DNA of 64,000 nucleotides from contig NZ_OOHJ01000018.1 of NCBI RefSeq assembly GCF_900323885.1, forward strand, positions 682,001-746,000, read 5' to 3'. Source of the stretch: [Actinomadura] parvosata subsp. kistnae (GTDB lineage: Bacteria; Actinomycetota; Actinomycetes; Streptosporangiales; Streptosporangiaceae). A program made the position numbers and the translations under genes. Below, piece after piece: positions 8,776 through 17,629 of this stretch. The number at the start of each line of letters is the position of its first letter. Within the stretch, counting starts at the first letter, position 1. The notes below the pieces were generated by a model. It saw only the letters and a program-made list of their open reading frames with translations. It had not been told where the DNA came from and searched no databases.

Positions 8776-9285
8776 ATGTCGAAAAACAAACCAGTCGTGA
8801 TGATCGGGCTCATGGGCTCGGGCAAGACGACCGCCGGCCGCTTGATCGCTGAGGCGCTCGGGCTGCCGTTCACCGACAGCGACCAGTACCTCCAGGAGAA
8901 GTACGGCGCCACCTCCGCGCCGATCGCCGCCCGCGAGGGCAAGGAGGCTCTGCACCGCTACGAGGCCGAGCACGTGCTGGAGGAGCTGGCGGGCGAGCCG
9001 AAGGTGATCGCCGCGGCGGCCAGCACGCTGGAGAACGCCGAGGTGCGCGCGGCGATGCGCAAGGCGTTCGTCGTCTGGGTGGACGCCGACGATGCGGTGC
9101 TGGCCGAGCGGATGCGCACCAGCAAGCACCGCCCCGACTACGACCCGAGGGAGATGCGGGCCCGCCGCGAGACGTTCTTCCGCGAGGTCTCGGACCTGAT
9201 CTGCGACGTCGGCGTGCTCACCCCCGAGCAGGTGCGCGACCGGGTGCTGGCCGAAATGGGTTTGCCCGGCGTTGATCGCGACTGA
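8776..9285 (+). CDS. Shikimate-kinase-like P-loop kinase
   Basis: A 169-residue P-loop NTPase of the shikimate/gluconate kinase group. It has a clear Walker A (GLMGSGKTT, residues about 10-18), a DSDQYLQEKYG substrate loop, an AREGKEALHRYEAEHVLEEL helix and a lid with RMRTSKHRPDY. The expected shikimate-binding GG(G/A)AV segment is replaced by IAAAAS. The gene is also far from any aro operon. It may therefore be a paralogue acting on another small alcohol rather than AroK itself. The GNAT gene begins 12 bases after its stop. Confidence 0.7.
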   Translation: MSKNKPVVMIGLMGSGKTTAGRLIAEALGLPFTDSDQYLQEKYGATSAPIAAREGKEALHRYEAEHVLEELAGEPKVIAAAASTLENAEVRAAMRKAFVVWVDADDAVLAERMRTSKHRPDYDPREMRARRETFFREVSDLICDVGVLTPEQVRDRVLAEMGLPGVDRD

Positions 9286-9297
9286 TAGCCAGAAGGG

Positions 9298-9876
9298 ATG
9301 CCAGAGGGACTGCCAGAAGGACCGTTCGCCGAGAAACCCACCCTGAAGGGCGCGCGCGTCACGCTGCGCCCCGTCGGCCCCGAGCACGTCGAAGGCCTGA
9401 TCGAGTCGGTCTCCGACCCCGACGTGCGCCGGCTGACGGGCTCGCACGCCACGTTCGACCCCGATCAGCTGCGCGCGTGGTACGCCACCCGCGGCGACCA
9501 CCCCGACCGGCTCGACCTGGCCATCATGGCCGGCGACGAGTACGTCGGCGAGGTCGTGCTGAACGAGCTCGACGCCCCCAACCTGTCGTGCAACCTGCGC
9601 ATCGGGCTGGTCGGCCCCCGCGTGTTCGGCAAGGGGTACGGCACGGAGGCGATCGAGCTGGTCCTCGGCCACGCCTTCGGCACCACGCCGCTGCACCGGA
9701 TCAGGCTCGGCGTCTACGCCTTCAACGAGCGGGCTCGGCACGTCTACAAGAAGATCGGCTTCGTCGAGGAGGGCGTCGAGCGCGACGCGCTCCTGTGGGA
9801 CGGGCAGTGGCACGACTGCGTGCTCATGGCCATCCTGCGGCCGGAGTGGCAGGCCGCGTCACGGGGCCTGGCATAA
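9298..9876 (+). CDS. GNAT-family N-acetyltransferase (RimJ/RimL type)
   Basis: A 192-residue GNAT. The RimJ-like start (LKGARVTLRPVGPEHVEGL) and the acetyl-CoA loop (GPRVFGKGYGTEAIELVLGHAF) are present. The late NERARHVYKKIGFVEEG segment is typical of acetyltransferases that modify amino groups of proteins or small molecules. The acceptor is unknown. AGAAGGG directly precedes ATG 9298. It follows the kinase-like gene closely, and a 9-bp perfect hairpin follows it. Confidence 0.85.
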   Translation: MPEGLPEGPFAEKPTLKGARVTLRPVGPEHVEGLIESVSDPDVRRLTGSHATFDPDQLRAWYATRGDHPDRLDLAIMAGDEYVGEVVLNELDAPNLSCNLRIGLVGPRVFGKGYGTEAIELVLGHAFGTTPLHRIRLGVYAFNERARHVYKKIGFVEEGVERDALLWDGQWHDCVLMAILRPEWQAASRGLA

Positions 9877-9891
9877 TGATCATGACGCATG

Positions 9892-9916
9892 GGTCCCCCG
9901 AGGCGCGCGGGGGACC
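9892..9916 (+). terminator. Hairpin terminator after the GNAT gene
   Basis: A perfect inverted repeat GGTCCCCCG / CGGGGGACC with a 7-base loop starts 16 bases after the GNAT stop and ends 68 bases before the next start. No T-run follows, as is common in high-GC actinomycetes. Confidence 0.6.
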
Positions 9917-9983
9917 TGTCGCGTCCTTCCGGATCAGGTCGTTTCCGGACAACCAATGGGCGGTGTCGTGCATCTAAGCATCA

Positions 9984-12900
9984 GTGACGATGCGCTTGGT
10001 GCCCGGTGATCCCGAAAGGCTTGGCGGCTATTGGCTGGCCGCCAGGCTGGGCGCGGGCGGGCGCGGTGTCGTCTACGACGCCTACGACGACGAAGGCCAC
10101 CGGTTCGCGGTCACCGTGCCGCGCGGCGAGGTCGGGCACCGCTACGAGCGCGTGAGCTGCCGCCACCTGGCCGAAGTGGTCGCCGTCGGGTCCGACCAGG
10201 GTGTGCCCTACGTGGTGAGCGAGTTCGTCAACGGGCCCGACCTGCGGCAGGCCGTCGCGCTGCACGGGCCGTACGCGGGCGCCGAGCTGGCCGCGCTGGC
10301 CGGGGCGCTGGCCGAGGTGCTGCGCGCGCTGCACGACGCCGGGCTCACCCACCGCGGGCTCAACCCCGAGAGCGTGCTCCTGGCCGACGACGGCCCCAAG
10401 GTGATCGAGCTGGGGCTGCCGGTGCCCCGGCCGATGGGCGCGTGCACGTACCAGGCGCCCGAAGTGCTCACCGGGCAGGCCGCCGAGGCGGCGGCCGACG
10501 TGTTCGCGTGGGGCGCCGTCGTGCTGTTCGCGGCCACCGGACACGACCCGTTCCACGGCGACAGCCTCGGCGGCATCATGCACCGGCTGCTGACCGTCGA
10601 CCCCGACGTGAGCTGCCTGCCCGGCCCCCTCGCCGAGCTGGTCGGGCGGGCGCTGGCCAAGGACCCCGCCGACCGCCCCACGGCCGCCGAGCTGCTGGTC
10701 GACAGCGACGCGCAACTGCGGCCGCCCGAGACGTACGTACGGCAGCGGTCGCTGGGCGAGCTGGCCGAGGAGGTGTACGCGACGCTCACGCCCGCCCAGC
10801 AGCAGGAGGTGCCCGGCCTGCTGCTGCGCCTGCTCGACGGCGACACCCCGCACGACGAGGGCGACGTGCTGCGCCCGCTCATGGAGGCCGGCCTGCTCGT
10901 CCGCCGCAGCGTCCGCGTGCCCGCCGTCGAGACCTCCGTCGGCAAGCTCGTCGCCGTCAGCGACGACCGCGTCGCCCCGGCCAGCGCCGCGCTCTACCGG
11001 GCCTGGCCCCGCCTGCGCGGCTGGGTCGCCGACGAGCGCGAGGGCCTGGCCGTGCACCGCCGCATCCGCGAGGCCGCCCGGCACTGGTCCGAACACCGGC
11101 GCGGGCGCGGGCACCTGCTGCGCGGGCACGAGCTCGACACCGCGCTCGGCTGGGCCGCCACCAAGCGCCGTCACGTGCGGCTCAACCAGCTCGAACGCGA
11201 CTTCATCAACGACAGCGTGGCCCTGTCCAAGCAACGCAGGAAGCTGCTCGTCCCCTCGCTCGCGTCCGTCGCCGCTGTGCTGGCCGTCGCCGTCACGATG
11301 ACCGTCGTGTCCGTGCACGGGCAGAACGACCTGCGCGAACGCCTCATCGAAGCCGACGCCCGCGCCGTCGCCGCCCGTGCCGAGTCGCTGCGCACCTCCG
11401 ACCCGCGCACCGCGATGCGGCTCAGCGTGGCCGCGTGGCGGCTCGCGCCCGTCTTCGAGGCGCGGGCCGCGCTCCAGGCGTCGCTCGTCCAGCCGGAGCT
11501 GGCCGTCTTCACCGACCCCGAAGCCGACCCGCAGGCCCGCTACCTGCTGCGCGGCGACACCCTCATCCGCTGGGACGCCTCAACGGTCACCCTCTGGGAC
11601 GTCGCCGCCCGGCGGCGGGTCGCGTCGTACCCGCTGCCCGCCGGCATCACGGCGCTCAGCGACGACGGCCGCTACGCCGAGGGCCCCGCGAGCGGCCCCA
11701 TCGACGTCACCACCGGCCGCGCGCCCGACGCGGCCGTCTACGCCATCAGCAGGGGGAACAGGACCCGGGTCTACCGGGGGACACGCGTGCTCTTCGACCT
11801 CACGGACGCCAAGGTCGCGCTGTCGGGCGACGGTGCGCGGGCGGCCGTCTCCCGGCTCAACGGGCGGGTCGAGCTGTGGGAGCTGGCGCCGCGCCGTACC
11901 CGGGTGAAGGTCCTCGAGGTCGAACCCCTCACGGGCGCGGACGCCGCCGCCCCCGCCCTCGCCTTCAGCCCGGACGGCCGCACGCTCGCGGTCGCCGGGC
12001 GCGACGGGGTCACGCTGGTCGGGGGCGAGGACGCGCGGTCGCGCGGAGCCTCCGCCGAGACGTTCGGAACGGCGGTGCAGCCGGGGCCCGACACGGTCGC
12101 CGACCTGTCGCGCGGTGCGTCGCCCGCCCCGACCGGCGCCACCACCCCAGGCCCGGGCGTCCTCGCCCTGCCCGCCCCGACCCCCACCCCGGCCCAGGCC
12201 CCGCCCTCGGCCCCATCCCAGGCTCCGGCGGCGGGCACCTCCCAGGCCCCAGCGGCCCGCACCTCGCAGCCTCCCGCGGCGGGCGCGTCCCAGGCTCCGG
12301 CGGCGGGCGCGTCGGCGAGCGCGGGCGCGGACGCCCGCGCGACCGGCCCGGCACCGCTGCGGTCCGCCGGCGCCGACGGCGGCCGGACGGCCCAGCCGGG
12401 CGCCGGCGCGACCGCGCAGGCCCAACCGGGCGCGCAGACCGGGACGGCCCGACCGGGTGGGCCGACCGGGACGGCCCGAGCGGATGCCGAGGCCAATGCG
12501 AGCAAGGCGGGCAGGCCGGGCACCGGCGGCTCGGGCACCGGGCAGCCGCAGGCGCGCGCGACCGGAGCGACGCCGCGCCGCGCCGACGAGGCGGGCACCG
12601 GACGGTCCGGAAGCGGCGATCCCCAGGCGGCACGGACGGGCGACGGCGAGGCGGGCCGCTCCTCCGACGGCCAGGCAGCACGCCCCCGCGACGGCGAGGC
12701 GGCGCGGGCCGGTGACAGTGGCGGTGAGGCGGCGCGGGCCGGCGACGGCGAGGCGGCGCGAACCAGTGACGGTGGCGGGGAAGCGGCACGGACCGGCGAC
12801 GGTCAGGCGGCACGGGCCGGTGACGGGCAGGGGGCGCGGACGGGTGGTGAGCCGGGCAATGGGCCGGGCGATGGGCGCGGGGCCGGTGCGGGGCCGGGTG

Positions 12901-14093
12901 ATGGGCGCGGGCCCGGGGCAGGGCCGGACCGGGCGTGGGGGGTCGAGGTCGTGGACGGGATGGAGGCGGCGCCGGGCGCGTCGGCGGGCCCGCTGGTCTT
13001 CAGCCCCGACGGCCGCCTGCTCGCACTCCCCGGCGCCGGCGAGGTACGCGTCTGGAACGTCGCCGAGCGCCGCCTGTCCGGCTCGTACCCCCTCAAGGAT
13101 CCCGGCCACGGCCTGGCGTTCTCCCTGGACGGCCGCCAGTTGCGCTACCTCGGCGGCCTGGGCTCGGTCGTCTCGCTCGACGTGTCCGGCCTGCCGGCGC
13201 CGTCCGGCGACGGCCACATAGCGGCGTTCTCCGGGAACGGCCGGGTCGCCGCCAAGGAGGTCGGGAACGCGATCGAGCTCACCGACACCGAGGAGCGCAG
13301 GAAGCTGGGCCGGATCGCGGCGGCCGGGGACCTGGCGTTCGACGCGGCCGGCCGGCTGCTGGCGGTGGCGGGCGACCCGGTGACGGTGTGGGAGGTGGCC
13401 GGCGGCAGGCAGGTGGCCACGATAGAGGCGGGCGGCGACGTGCCCGCCGTGGCCCTCTCCCCCGACGGCGGCACGCTGGCGACCGCCCGCGGCAAGCTGC
13501 TGGAGACGTGGGACGTGCGTACGGGCCGGCGCATCAAGGAGTACGCGGGCGCCGGCGACCTGGCGCTGGCCTTCAGCCCCGACGGCACGACGCTGGCCGC
13601 CGGCCGGAACCTGCTCGACCTGGCCACGGGCCGCGTCACCCCGCTCGACCTGGCCGACGGCGCGGCCCCGACGGCGCTGGCCTTCTCCCCCGACGGCGGC
13701 CGGCTGGCGATCGCGCTGGAGGGCGGCCGGGTGCTGCTGTGGGACGTCCGGGAGCGGGCGACCATGGGCACGATCGAGACCGGCTCCGCCCCGGTGGACG
13801 AGCTGCGTTTCTCCCCGGCCGGCGACCTGCTGGCCGTGGACGCGGGCCGTACCTCGCTCTGGGACACCGCGGCGCTGCGCGAGGTCGGCCAGGTCGGCTC
13901 GTGGGCCGCCGGGCTCGCCTTCAGCCAGGACGGCAAGCGGCTGCGCGGCGTGGCGCTCGACGGCACCGTACGGGAGGTCGCGGTCGATCCCGGGCTGACG
14001 GCGCGCGAGGTGTGCGCACGCGCGGACGGCGCGCTGACCAGGGCGGAGTGGGCCCGTCTGATCCCGGAGAGCGGCTACCAGGACAGCTGCTGA
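9984..14093 (+). CDS. Pseudokinase-nSTAND-like-WD40 membrane protein
   Basis: A 1369-residue protein. Residues about 10-245 have the Ser/Thr-kinase fold (LGGYWLAARLGAGGRGVVYDAY) but lack the catalytic set. The VAIK lysine position reads AVTV (residues 42-45), HRD is HRG (123-125) and DFG is ELG (142-144), so phosphotransfer is unlikely. Residues about 265-415 resemble the C-terminal part of nSTAND1 proteins (ALYRAWPRLRGWVADEREGL), without the P-loop. One membrane helix (about 421-446) leads to an outside WD40-type propeller with repeated FSPDG motifs. The propeller is interrupted by about 300 residues of low-complexity Ala/Pro/Gly sequence (about 685-985). It may act as a scaffold or sensor. 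GTG 9984 or ATG 9990 is the start. Confidence 0.75.
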   Translation: MTMRLVPGDPERLGGYWLAARLGAGGRGVVYDAYDDEGHRFAVTVPRGEVGHRYERVSCRHLAEVVAVGSDQGVPYVVSEFVNGPDLRQAVALHGPYAGAELAALAGALAEVLRALHDAGLTHRGLNPESVLLADDGPKVIELGLPVPRPMGACTYQAPEVLTGQAAEAAADVFAWGAVVLFAATGHDPFHGDSLGGIMHRLLTVDPDVSCLPGPLAELVGRALAKDPADRPTAAELLVDSDAQLRPPETYVRQRSLGELAEEVYATLTPAQQQEVPGLLLRLLDGDTPHDEGDVLRPLMEAGLLVRRSVRVPAVETSVGKLVAVSDDRVAPASAALYRAWPRLRGWVADEREGLAVHRRIREAARHWSEHRRGRGHLLRGHELDTALGWAATKRRHVRLNQLERDFINDSVALSKQRRKLLVPSLASVAAVLAVAVTMTVVSVHGQNDLRERLIEADARAVAARAESLRTSDPRTAMRLSVAAWRLAPVFEARAALQASLVQPELAVFTDPEADPQARYLLRGDTLIRWDASTVTLWDVAARRRVASYPLPAGITALSDDGRYAEGPASGPIDVTTGRAPDAAVYAISRGNRTRVYRGTRVLFDLTDAKVALSGDGARAAVSRLNGRVELWELAPRRTRVKVLEVEPLTGADAAAPALAFSPDGRTLAVAGRDGVTLVGGEDARSRGASAETFGTAVQPGPDTVADLSRGASPAPTGATTPGPGVLALPAPTPTPAQAPPSAPSQAPAAGTSQAPAARTSQPPAAGASQAPAAGASASAGADARATGPAPLRSAGADGGRTAQPGAGATAQAQPGAQTGTARPGGPTGTARADAEANASKAGRPGTGGSGTGQPQARATGATPRRADEAGTGRSGSGDPQAARTGDGEAGRSSDGQAARPRDGEAARAGDSGGEAARAGDGEAARTSDGGGEAARTGDGQAARAGDGQGARTGGEPGNGPGDGRGAGAGPGDGRGPGAGPDRAWGVEVVDGMEAAPGASAGPLVFSPDGRLLALPGAGEVRVWNVAERRLSGSYPLKDPGHGLAFSLDGRQLRYLGGLGSVVSLDVSGLPAPSGDGHIAAFSGNGRVAAKEVGNAIELTDTEERRKLGRIAAAGDLAFDAAGRLLAVAGDPVTVWEVAGGRQVATIEAGGDVPAVALSPDGGTLATARGKLLETWDVRTGRRIKEYAGAGDLALAFSPDGTTLAAGRNLLDLATGRVTPLDLADGAAPTALAFSPDGGRLAIALEGGRVLLWDVRERATMGTIETGSAPVDELRFSPAGDLLAVDAGRTSLWDTAALREVGQVGSWAAGLAFSQDGKRLRGVALDGTVREVAVDPGLTAREVCARADGALTRAEWARLIPESGYQDSC
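12150..12930. repeat. Low-complexity tandem-repeat tract in the pseudokinase/WD40 gene
   Basis: Degenerate short repeats coding first for Pro/Ala/Ser units (SQAPAAG, about 12215-12320) and then for GDGEAAR/GDGQAAR-type units (about 12630-12850), followed by GPGDGRGAG copies. The tract falls between WD40 blades and looks like a slippage-expanded linker. Confidence 0.75.
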
Positions 14094-14106
14094 CCCCGCG
14101 CCCGCC

Positions 14107-15890
14107 CTAGCTGACGACCTTGAGCACCTTGCCCTGCGGGCTGACCACGAGGTAGCCGCCGCGGCTGTAGGTGTCGGAGGCGTAGACGAGCAGGACCTGC
14201 TTCATCGAGGCGAACGAGTAGTCGGGCTCCACGATCATGTGGTGGGAGATGGGGGCGCGGGCGCCGAGGTCGCTCTTCGCCTTCTTGAGCAGGGAGGGGA
14301 GGGCGTCCCAGTTGAACGTGGCCAGGTCGATGAGGGGGGTGTCGAACGTGCTGCCCGACCTGGGGCCGGTGACGGTTCCGTCGCGGTAGTCGTAGCTGTC
14401 GTAGACCTCGGGGTCGTCCTTGCGGGGGACGTCCACGGAGGCGTGGGTCGGGTGGACCGTCATCTTGACGACCTTGGTGCCGCCGATGACCGGCTTCAGC
14501 TTGGCGATCATGTCGCGCATGCCGGCGGGGGTGAGCAGGTTCTTCGCGGCGGGCTCGCCGGTGGCGTCGTCGCCGGGCTGGTCGGCGGGCTCGTCGGCGG
14601 GCTCCGAGGTGGCGGTGGTGGGATCGTTCCCGAGGTTGAGGCTGGTGATCCGGGGGTCGCCGCCGCTCGCGTCGATGATCGTGGGGAGGAACTGCCACAC
14701 CAGCACGGCCACCGCCGCGACCGCCGCCACCGACACGGACACCGCCACCGCCGCTCCGCGCCCGGCGCGGGTGCTGGGGCGCGTGTTCGCGGTGTCGGCG
14801 CCCGGGATCGGCCCGGCGCCCCACGGGGGCTGCTGCTGGGGCGCCTTGGCGTACCCGGGCGGGACGGTCTGCCCCGAACCGGGCGGAACGGTGTGCGCGC
14901 CCGGGAAGTGCGGGCCACCGGGCCCGTGCTGCGGCATCGCGGGCCCCCGCCGAACGCCCCGGCCCCCACCGGCATCCCAGGACCGGAAGGCTGCATCCCA
15001 GGACCGGCGGCCGGCATCCCGGGGCCGGCGGCCGGAGACATCCCCGGGGGCGGCGGAGGGGTGTGGCCGGATTCGGCTGCGGCCAGCATCCGGTCCAGGG
15101 TCTCCGGGTCGGGGCGGTGGGCCGGGTCGCGGACGAGCAGGGCGCCCAGCACGGGCCCGAGCGGCCCGGCGCGCTCAGCGGGCGGCACGTCCTGGTTGAG
15201 CACGGCGGCCAGCGTGGCCAGGGTGGTGTTGCGGCGCAGCGGGTGCCGCCCCTCCACCGCGACGTACAACATCATGCCCAGCGACCACAGGTCGGAGGCG
15301 GGGTCGCCTTCGACGCCGTTGATGCGCTCGGGCGCCATGTACTCGGGCGAGCCGATGAACGACCCGGTGGCCGTGAGGCTGGTGGACTCGCGCATCGCGG
15401 CGATGCCGAAGTCGGTCAGCACGGAGCGGCCGTCCTCGCGCAGCAGCACGTTGGCGGGTTTGACGTCGCGGTGCTGGATGCCGACGGCGTGGGCGGCCCG
15501 CAGCCCGGACAGGACCTCGCGGCCGAGCCGGGCCGCCTCCCTGACCGGTAACGGCCCGCGCTGGAGGTGGTCCTGGAGTGAGCCGCCGGTGACCAGCTCC
15601 ATGACGATCCAGGGGTAGCCCTGCTCGCCCGGGTCCACGATGTGGTGGATGGTGGCCACGTGGGGGTGGTTGAGCCGGGCGAGGGCGCGGGCCTCGCGCA
15701 GCACCCTGGAGCGCAGCTCGCGGGCGAGGGTGGGGTCGTGCTCCTCGATGGAGGGGTCGGGCGGGCGTACCTCCTTGAGCGCGACCTCGCGGTGCAGGGC
15801 GACGTCCCAGGCGCGCCAGACCAGGCCCATGCCGCCGCCACCGAGCCGCTCCACGAGCTCGAAGCGGCCGTCGATCACCCTCTTGTCCAT
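14107..15890 (-). CDS. Ser/Thr protein kinase with extracellular domain (frameshifted in this sequence)
   Basis: Two reading frames join into one receptor kinase of about 594 residues. Frame one (from ATG 15890) carries a complete kinase domain: GGGGMGLVW loop, ALKEV lysine, HRDVKPANV, DFGIAAM and SPEYMAPE. A Pro/Gly/Met-rich linker follows. Frame two (to 14107) continues the linker (MPQHGPGGPHFPG), one membrane helix (VSVSVAAVAAVAVLVWQFL) and an outside domain of about 190 residues ending in LLVYASDTYSRGGYLVVSP. The break is at about 14939-14950, in GCGGG-CC-CCCGC. One added G on the coding strand restores GGGPAMPQ. The kinase should be active, unlike the neighbouring pseudokinase that converges on it. 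Confidence 0.8.
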
Positions 15891-15916
15891 GCGGAGAGCG
15901 TAGGGCCGGCCCGCCC

Positions 15917-15937
15917 GGGCGCGCTACGCGCGCGCCC
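15917..15937 (-). terminator. Possible metG terminator hairpin
   Basis: An 8-bp inverted repeat GGGCGCGC / GCGCGCCC with a 5-base loop lies 16 bases after the metG stop, between metG and the kinase gene. It is very GC-rich and short, so support is modest. Confidence 0.4.
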
Positions 15938-15952
15938 GCCCGGCCAGGTGGG

Positions 15953-17569
15953 TTACGCGCCCGGCTGCTCCTCCAGGCGCGGGAACAGGGCGGCGCCCTT
16001 GGTGACGGTCGAGCCGGCCGGCAGCCTGCCCCACTCGCCGGCTTCCTGGACCCGCTGGTCGGCCAGGGGGCCGAGGGCGGGCTCGGCGCCGAGCGACTCC
16101 CAGAGCTTCTGGGAGCTGGCGGGCATGAACGGGTGCAGCAGCACGGCGACCGCCCGCAGGGACTCGGCGGCGGTGTAGAGGATGGTCGCCAGGCGGGCCC
16201 GCGCTTCCGGGGAGTCGTCCTTGGCCACCTTCCACGGCTCCTGCTCGGAGATGTAGCCGTTGACCTGCTTGACGAAGTCGAAGATGGCCTGCAGACCGGC
16301 CTGGAACTCGACGTCGTCGCCGATCTTCCTGTCGGCCTCCGCGACCGCCTTGGCCAGGCCCTCGTGGACGGCCTGCTCGGCGTCGCCGTCGGCGCTCGCC
16401 TCCGGCAGCACGCCGTCGAAGTACTTGCCGACCATGGCGGCCACCCGTGAGGCGAGGTTGCCGTAGTCGTTGGCCAGCTCGGAGGTGTAGCGGGCGGCGA
16501 GGTCCTCCCAGGAGAACGAGCCGTCCTGGCCGTAGGCGATGGCCCGCAGCAGGTACCAGCGGAAGGCGTCGACCCCGAAGTGGGAGGTGATCTGGCGCGG
16601 GCTGATGCCGGTCAGGTTCGACTTCGACATCTTCTCGCCGCCGACCAGCAGCCAGCCGTTGGCGACGATGCGGCCCGGCAGCGGCAGCCCGTTGGCCATC
16701 AGCAGCGCCGGCCAGATGACCGCGTGGAAGCGCAGGATGTCCTTGCCGATCAGGTGCACGTCGGCCGGGAAGCTGGCGTCGAACGTCTCCTGGTTCTGGT
16801 TGTAGCCGACCGCCGTCGCGTAGTTGAGCAGCGCGTCCACCCACACGTAGATCACGTGCTCGTCGTCCCACGGGACGGGCACGCCCCAGTCGAAGGTGGA
16901 GCGGGAGATCGACAGGTCCTGCAGCCCCTGGCGGACGAAGCTCAGCACCTCGTTGCGGGCCGACTCGGGCTGGATGAAGCCGGGGTTGGCCTCGTAGTGG
17001 GCGAGCAGCTTGTCGGCGTACTCGCTCAGCCGGAAGAAGTAGTTCTCCTCCTTGAGGATCTCCACCGGCCGCTTGTGGATCGGGCACAGCTGCTTGCCCG
17101 CGTTCTCGCCCGTGCCTTCGAGCAGCTCGCCGGGGAGTTTGTACTCCTCGCAGCCCACGCAGTAGGGGCCCTCGTATCCGCCCTTGTAGATCTCGCCCTT
17201 GTCGTACAGGTCCTGGACGAACTCGCGCACCCGGTCGGTGTGCCGCTTCTCGGTGGTGCGGATGAAGTCGTCGTTGGCGATCTCCAGGTGCTGCCAGAGG
17301 GGCTTCCACGCCTCCTCCACGAGCTTGTCGCACCACTCCTGCGGGCTGACGCCCTTGGACTCGGCGGTGCGCAGGACCTTCTGGCCGTGCTCGTCGGTGC
17401 CGGTGAGGAACCAGACCCGCTCGCCGCGCTGCCGGTGCCACCGGGTGAGAACGTCGCCGGCGACCGTCGTGTAGGCATGGCCCAAGTGCGGCGCGTCGTT
17501 GACGTAGTAAATGGGAGTGGTGACGTAGAACGCCTTACCACTCTTAGTCCCGGATCCGGTGGCCACCAT
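15953..17569 (-). CDS. metG: Methionine--tRNA ligase
   Basis: A 538-residue class I aminoacyl-tRNA synthetase that charges tRNA-Met. The signature HLGH (HIGH) is in NDAPHLGHAYTT near residue 28, and KMSKS is intact in GGEKMSKSNLTG. The connective zinc-knuckle cysteines are in YCVGCEEYKLP and QLCPIHKRP. The C-terminal anticodon-binding domain (LANDYGNLASRVAAMV) is complete, without the dimerisation extension of E. coli MetG. It is a housekeeping gene transcribed alone toward the kinase genes. Confidence 0.95.
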   Translation of the reverse strand: MVATGSGTKSGKAFYVTTPIYYVNDAPHLGHAYTTVAGDVLTRWHRQRGERVWFLTGTDEHGQKVLRTAESKGVSPQEWCDKLVEEAWKPLWQHLEIANDDFIRTTEKRHTDRVREFVQDLYDKGEIYKGGYEGPYCVGCEEYKLPGELLEGTGENAGKQLCPIHKRPVEILKEENYFFRLSEYADKLLAHYEANPGFIQPESARNEVLSFVRQGLQDLSISRSTFDWGVPVPWDDEHVIYVWVDALLNYATAVGYNQNQETFDASFPADVHLIGKDILRFHAVIWPALLMANGLPLPGRIVANGWLLVGGEKMSKSNLTGISPRQITSHFGVDAFRWYLLRAIAYGQDGSFSWEDLAARYTSELANDYGNLASRVAAMVGKYFDGVLPEASADGDAEQAVHEGLAKAVAEADRKIGDDVEFQAGLQAIFDFVKQVNGYISEQEPWKVAKDDSPEARARLATILYTAAESLRAVAVLLHPFMPASSQKLWESLGAEPALGPLADQRVQEAGEWGRLPAGSTVTKGAALFPRLEEQPGA

Positions 17570-17629
17570 GGGCGTGATCCTACTGGCCGGGGCCCCGGCG
17601 TTTCACATGGATTGACCGACGGCGCCCGC

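Noticed and set aside
11580..13217. Long minus-strand open frames within the WD40 gene
   Set aside because: They follow the low-complexity DNA of the sense gene and show no family features.
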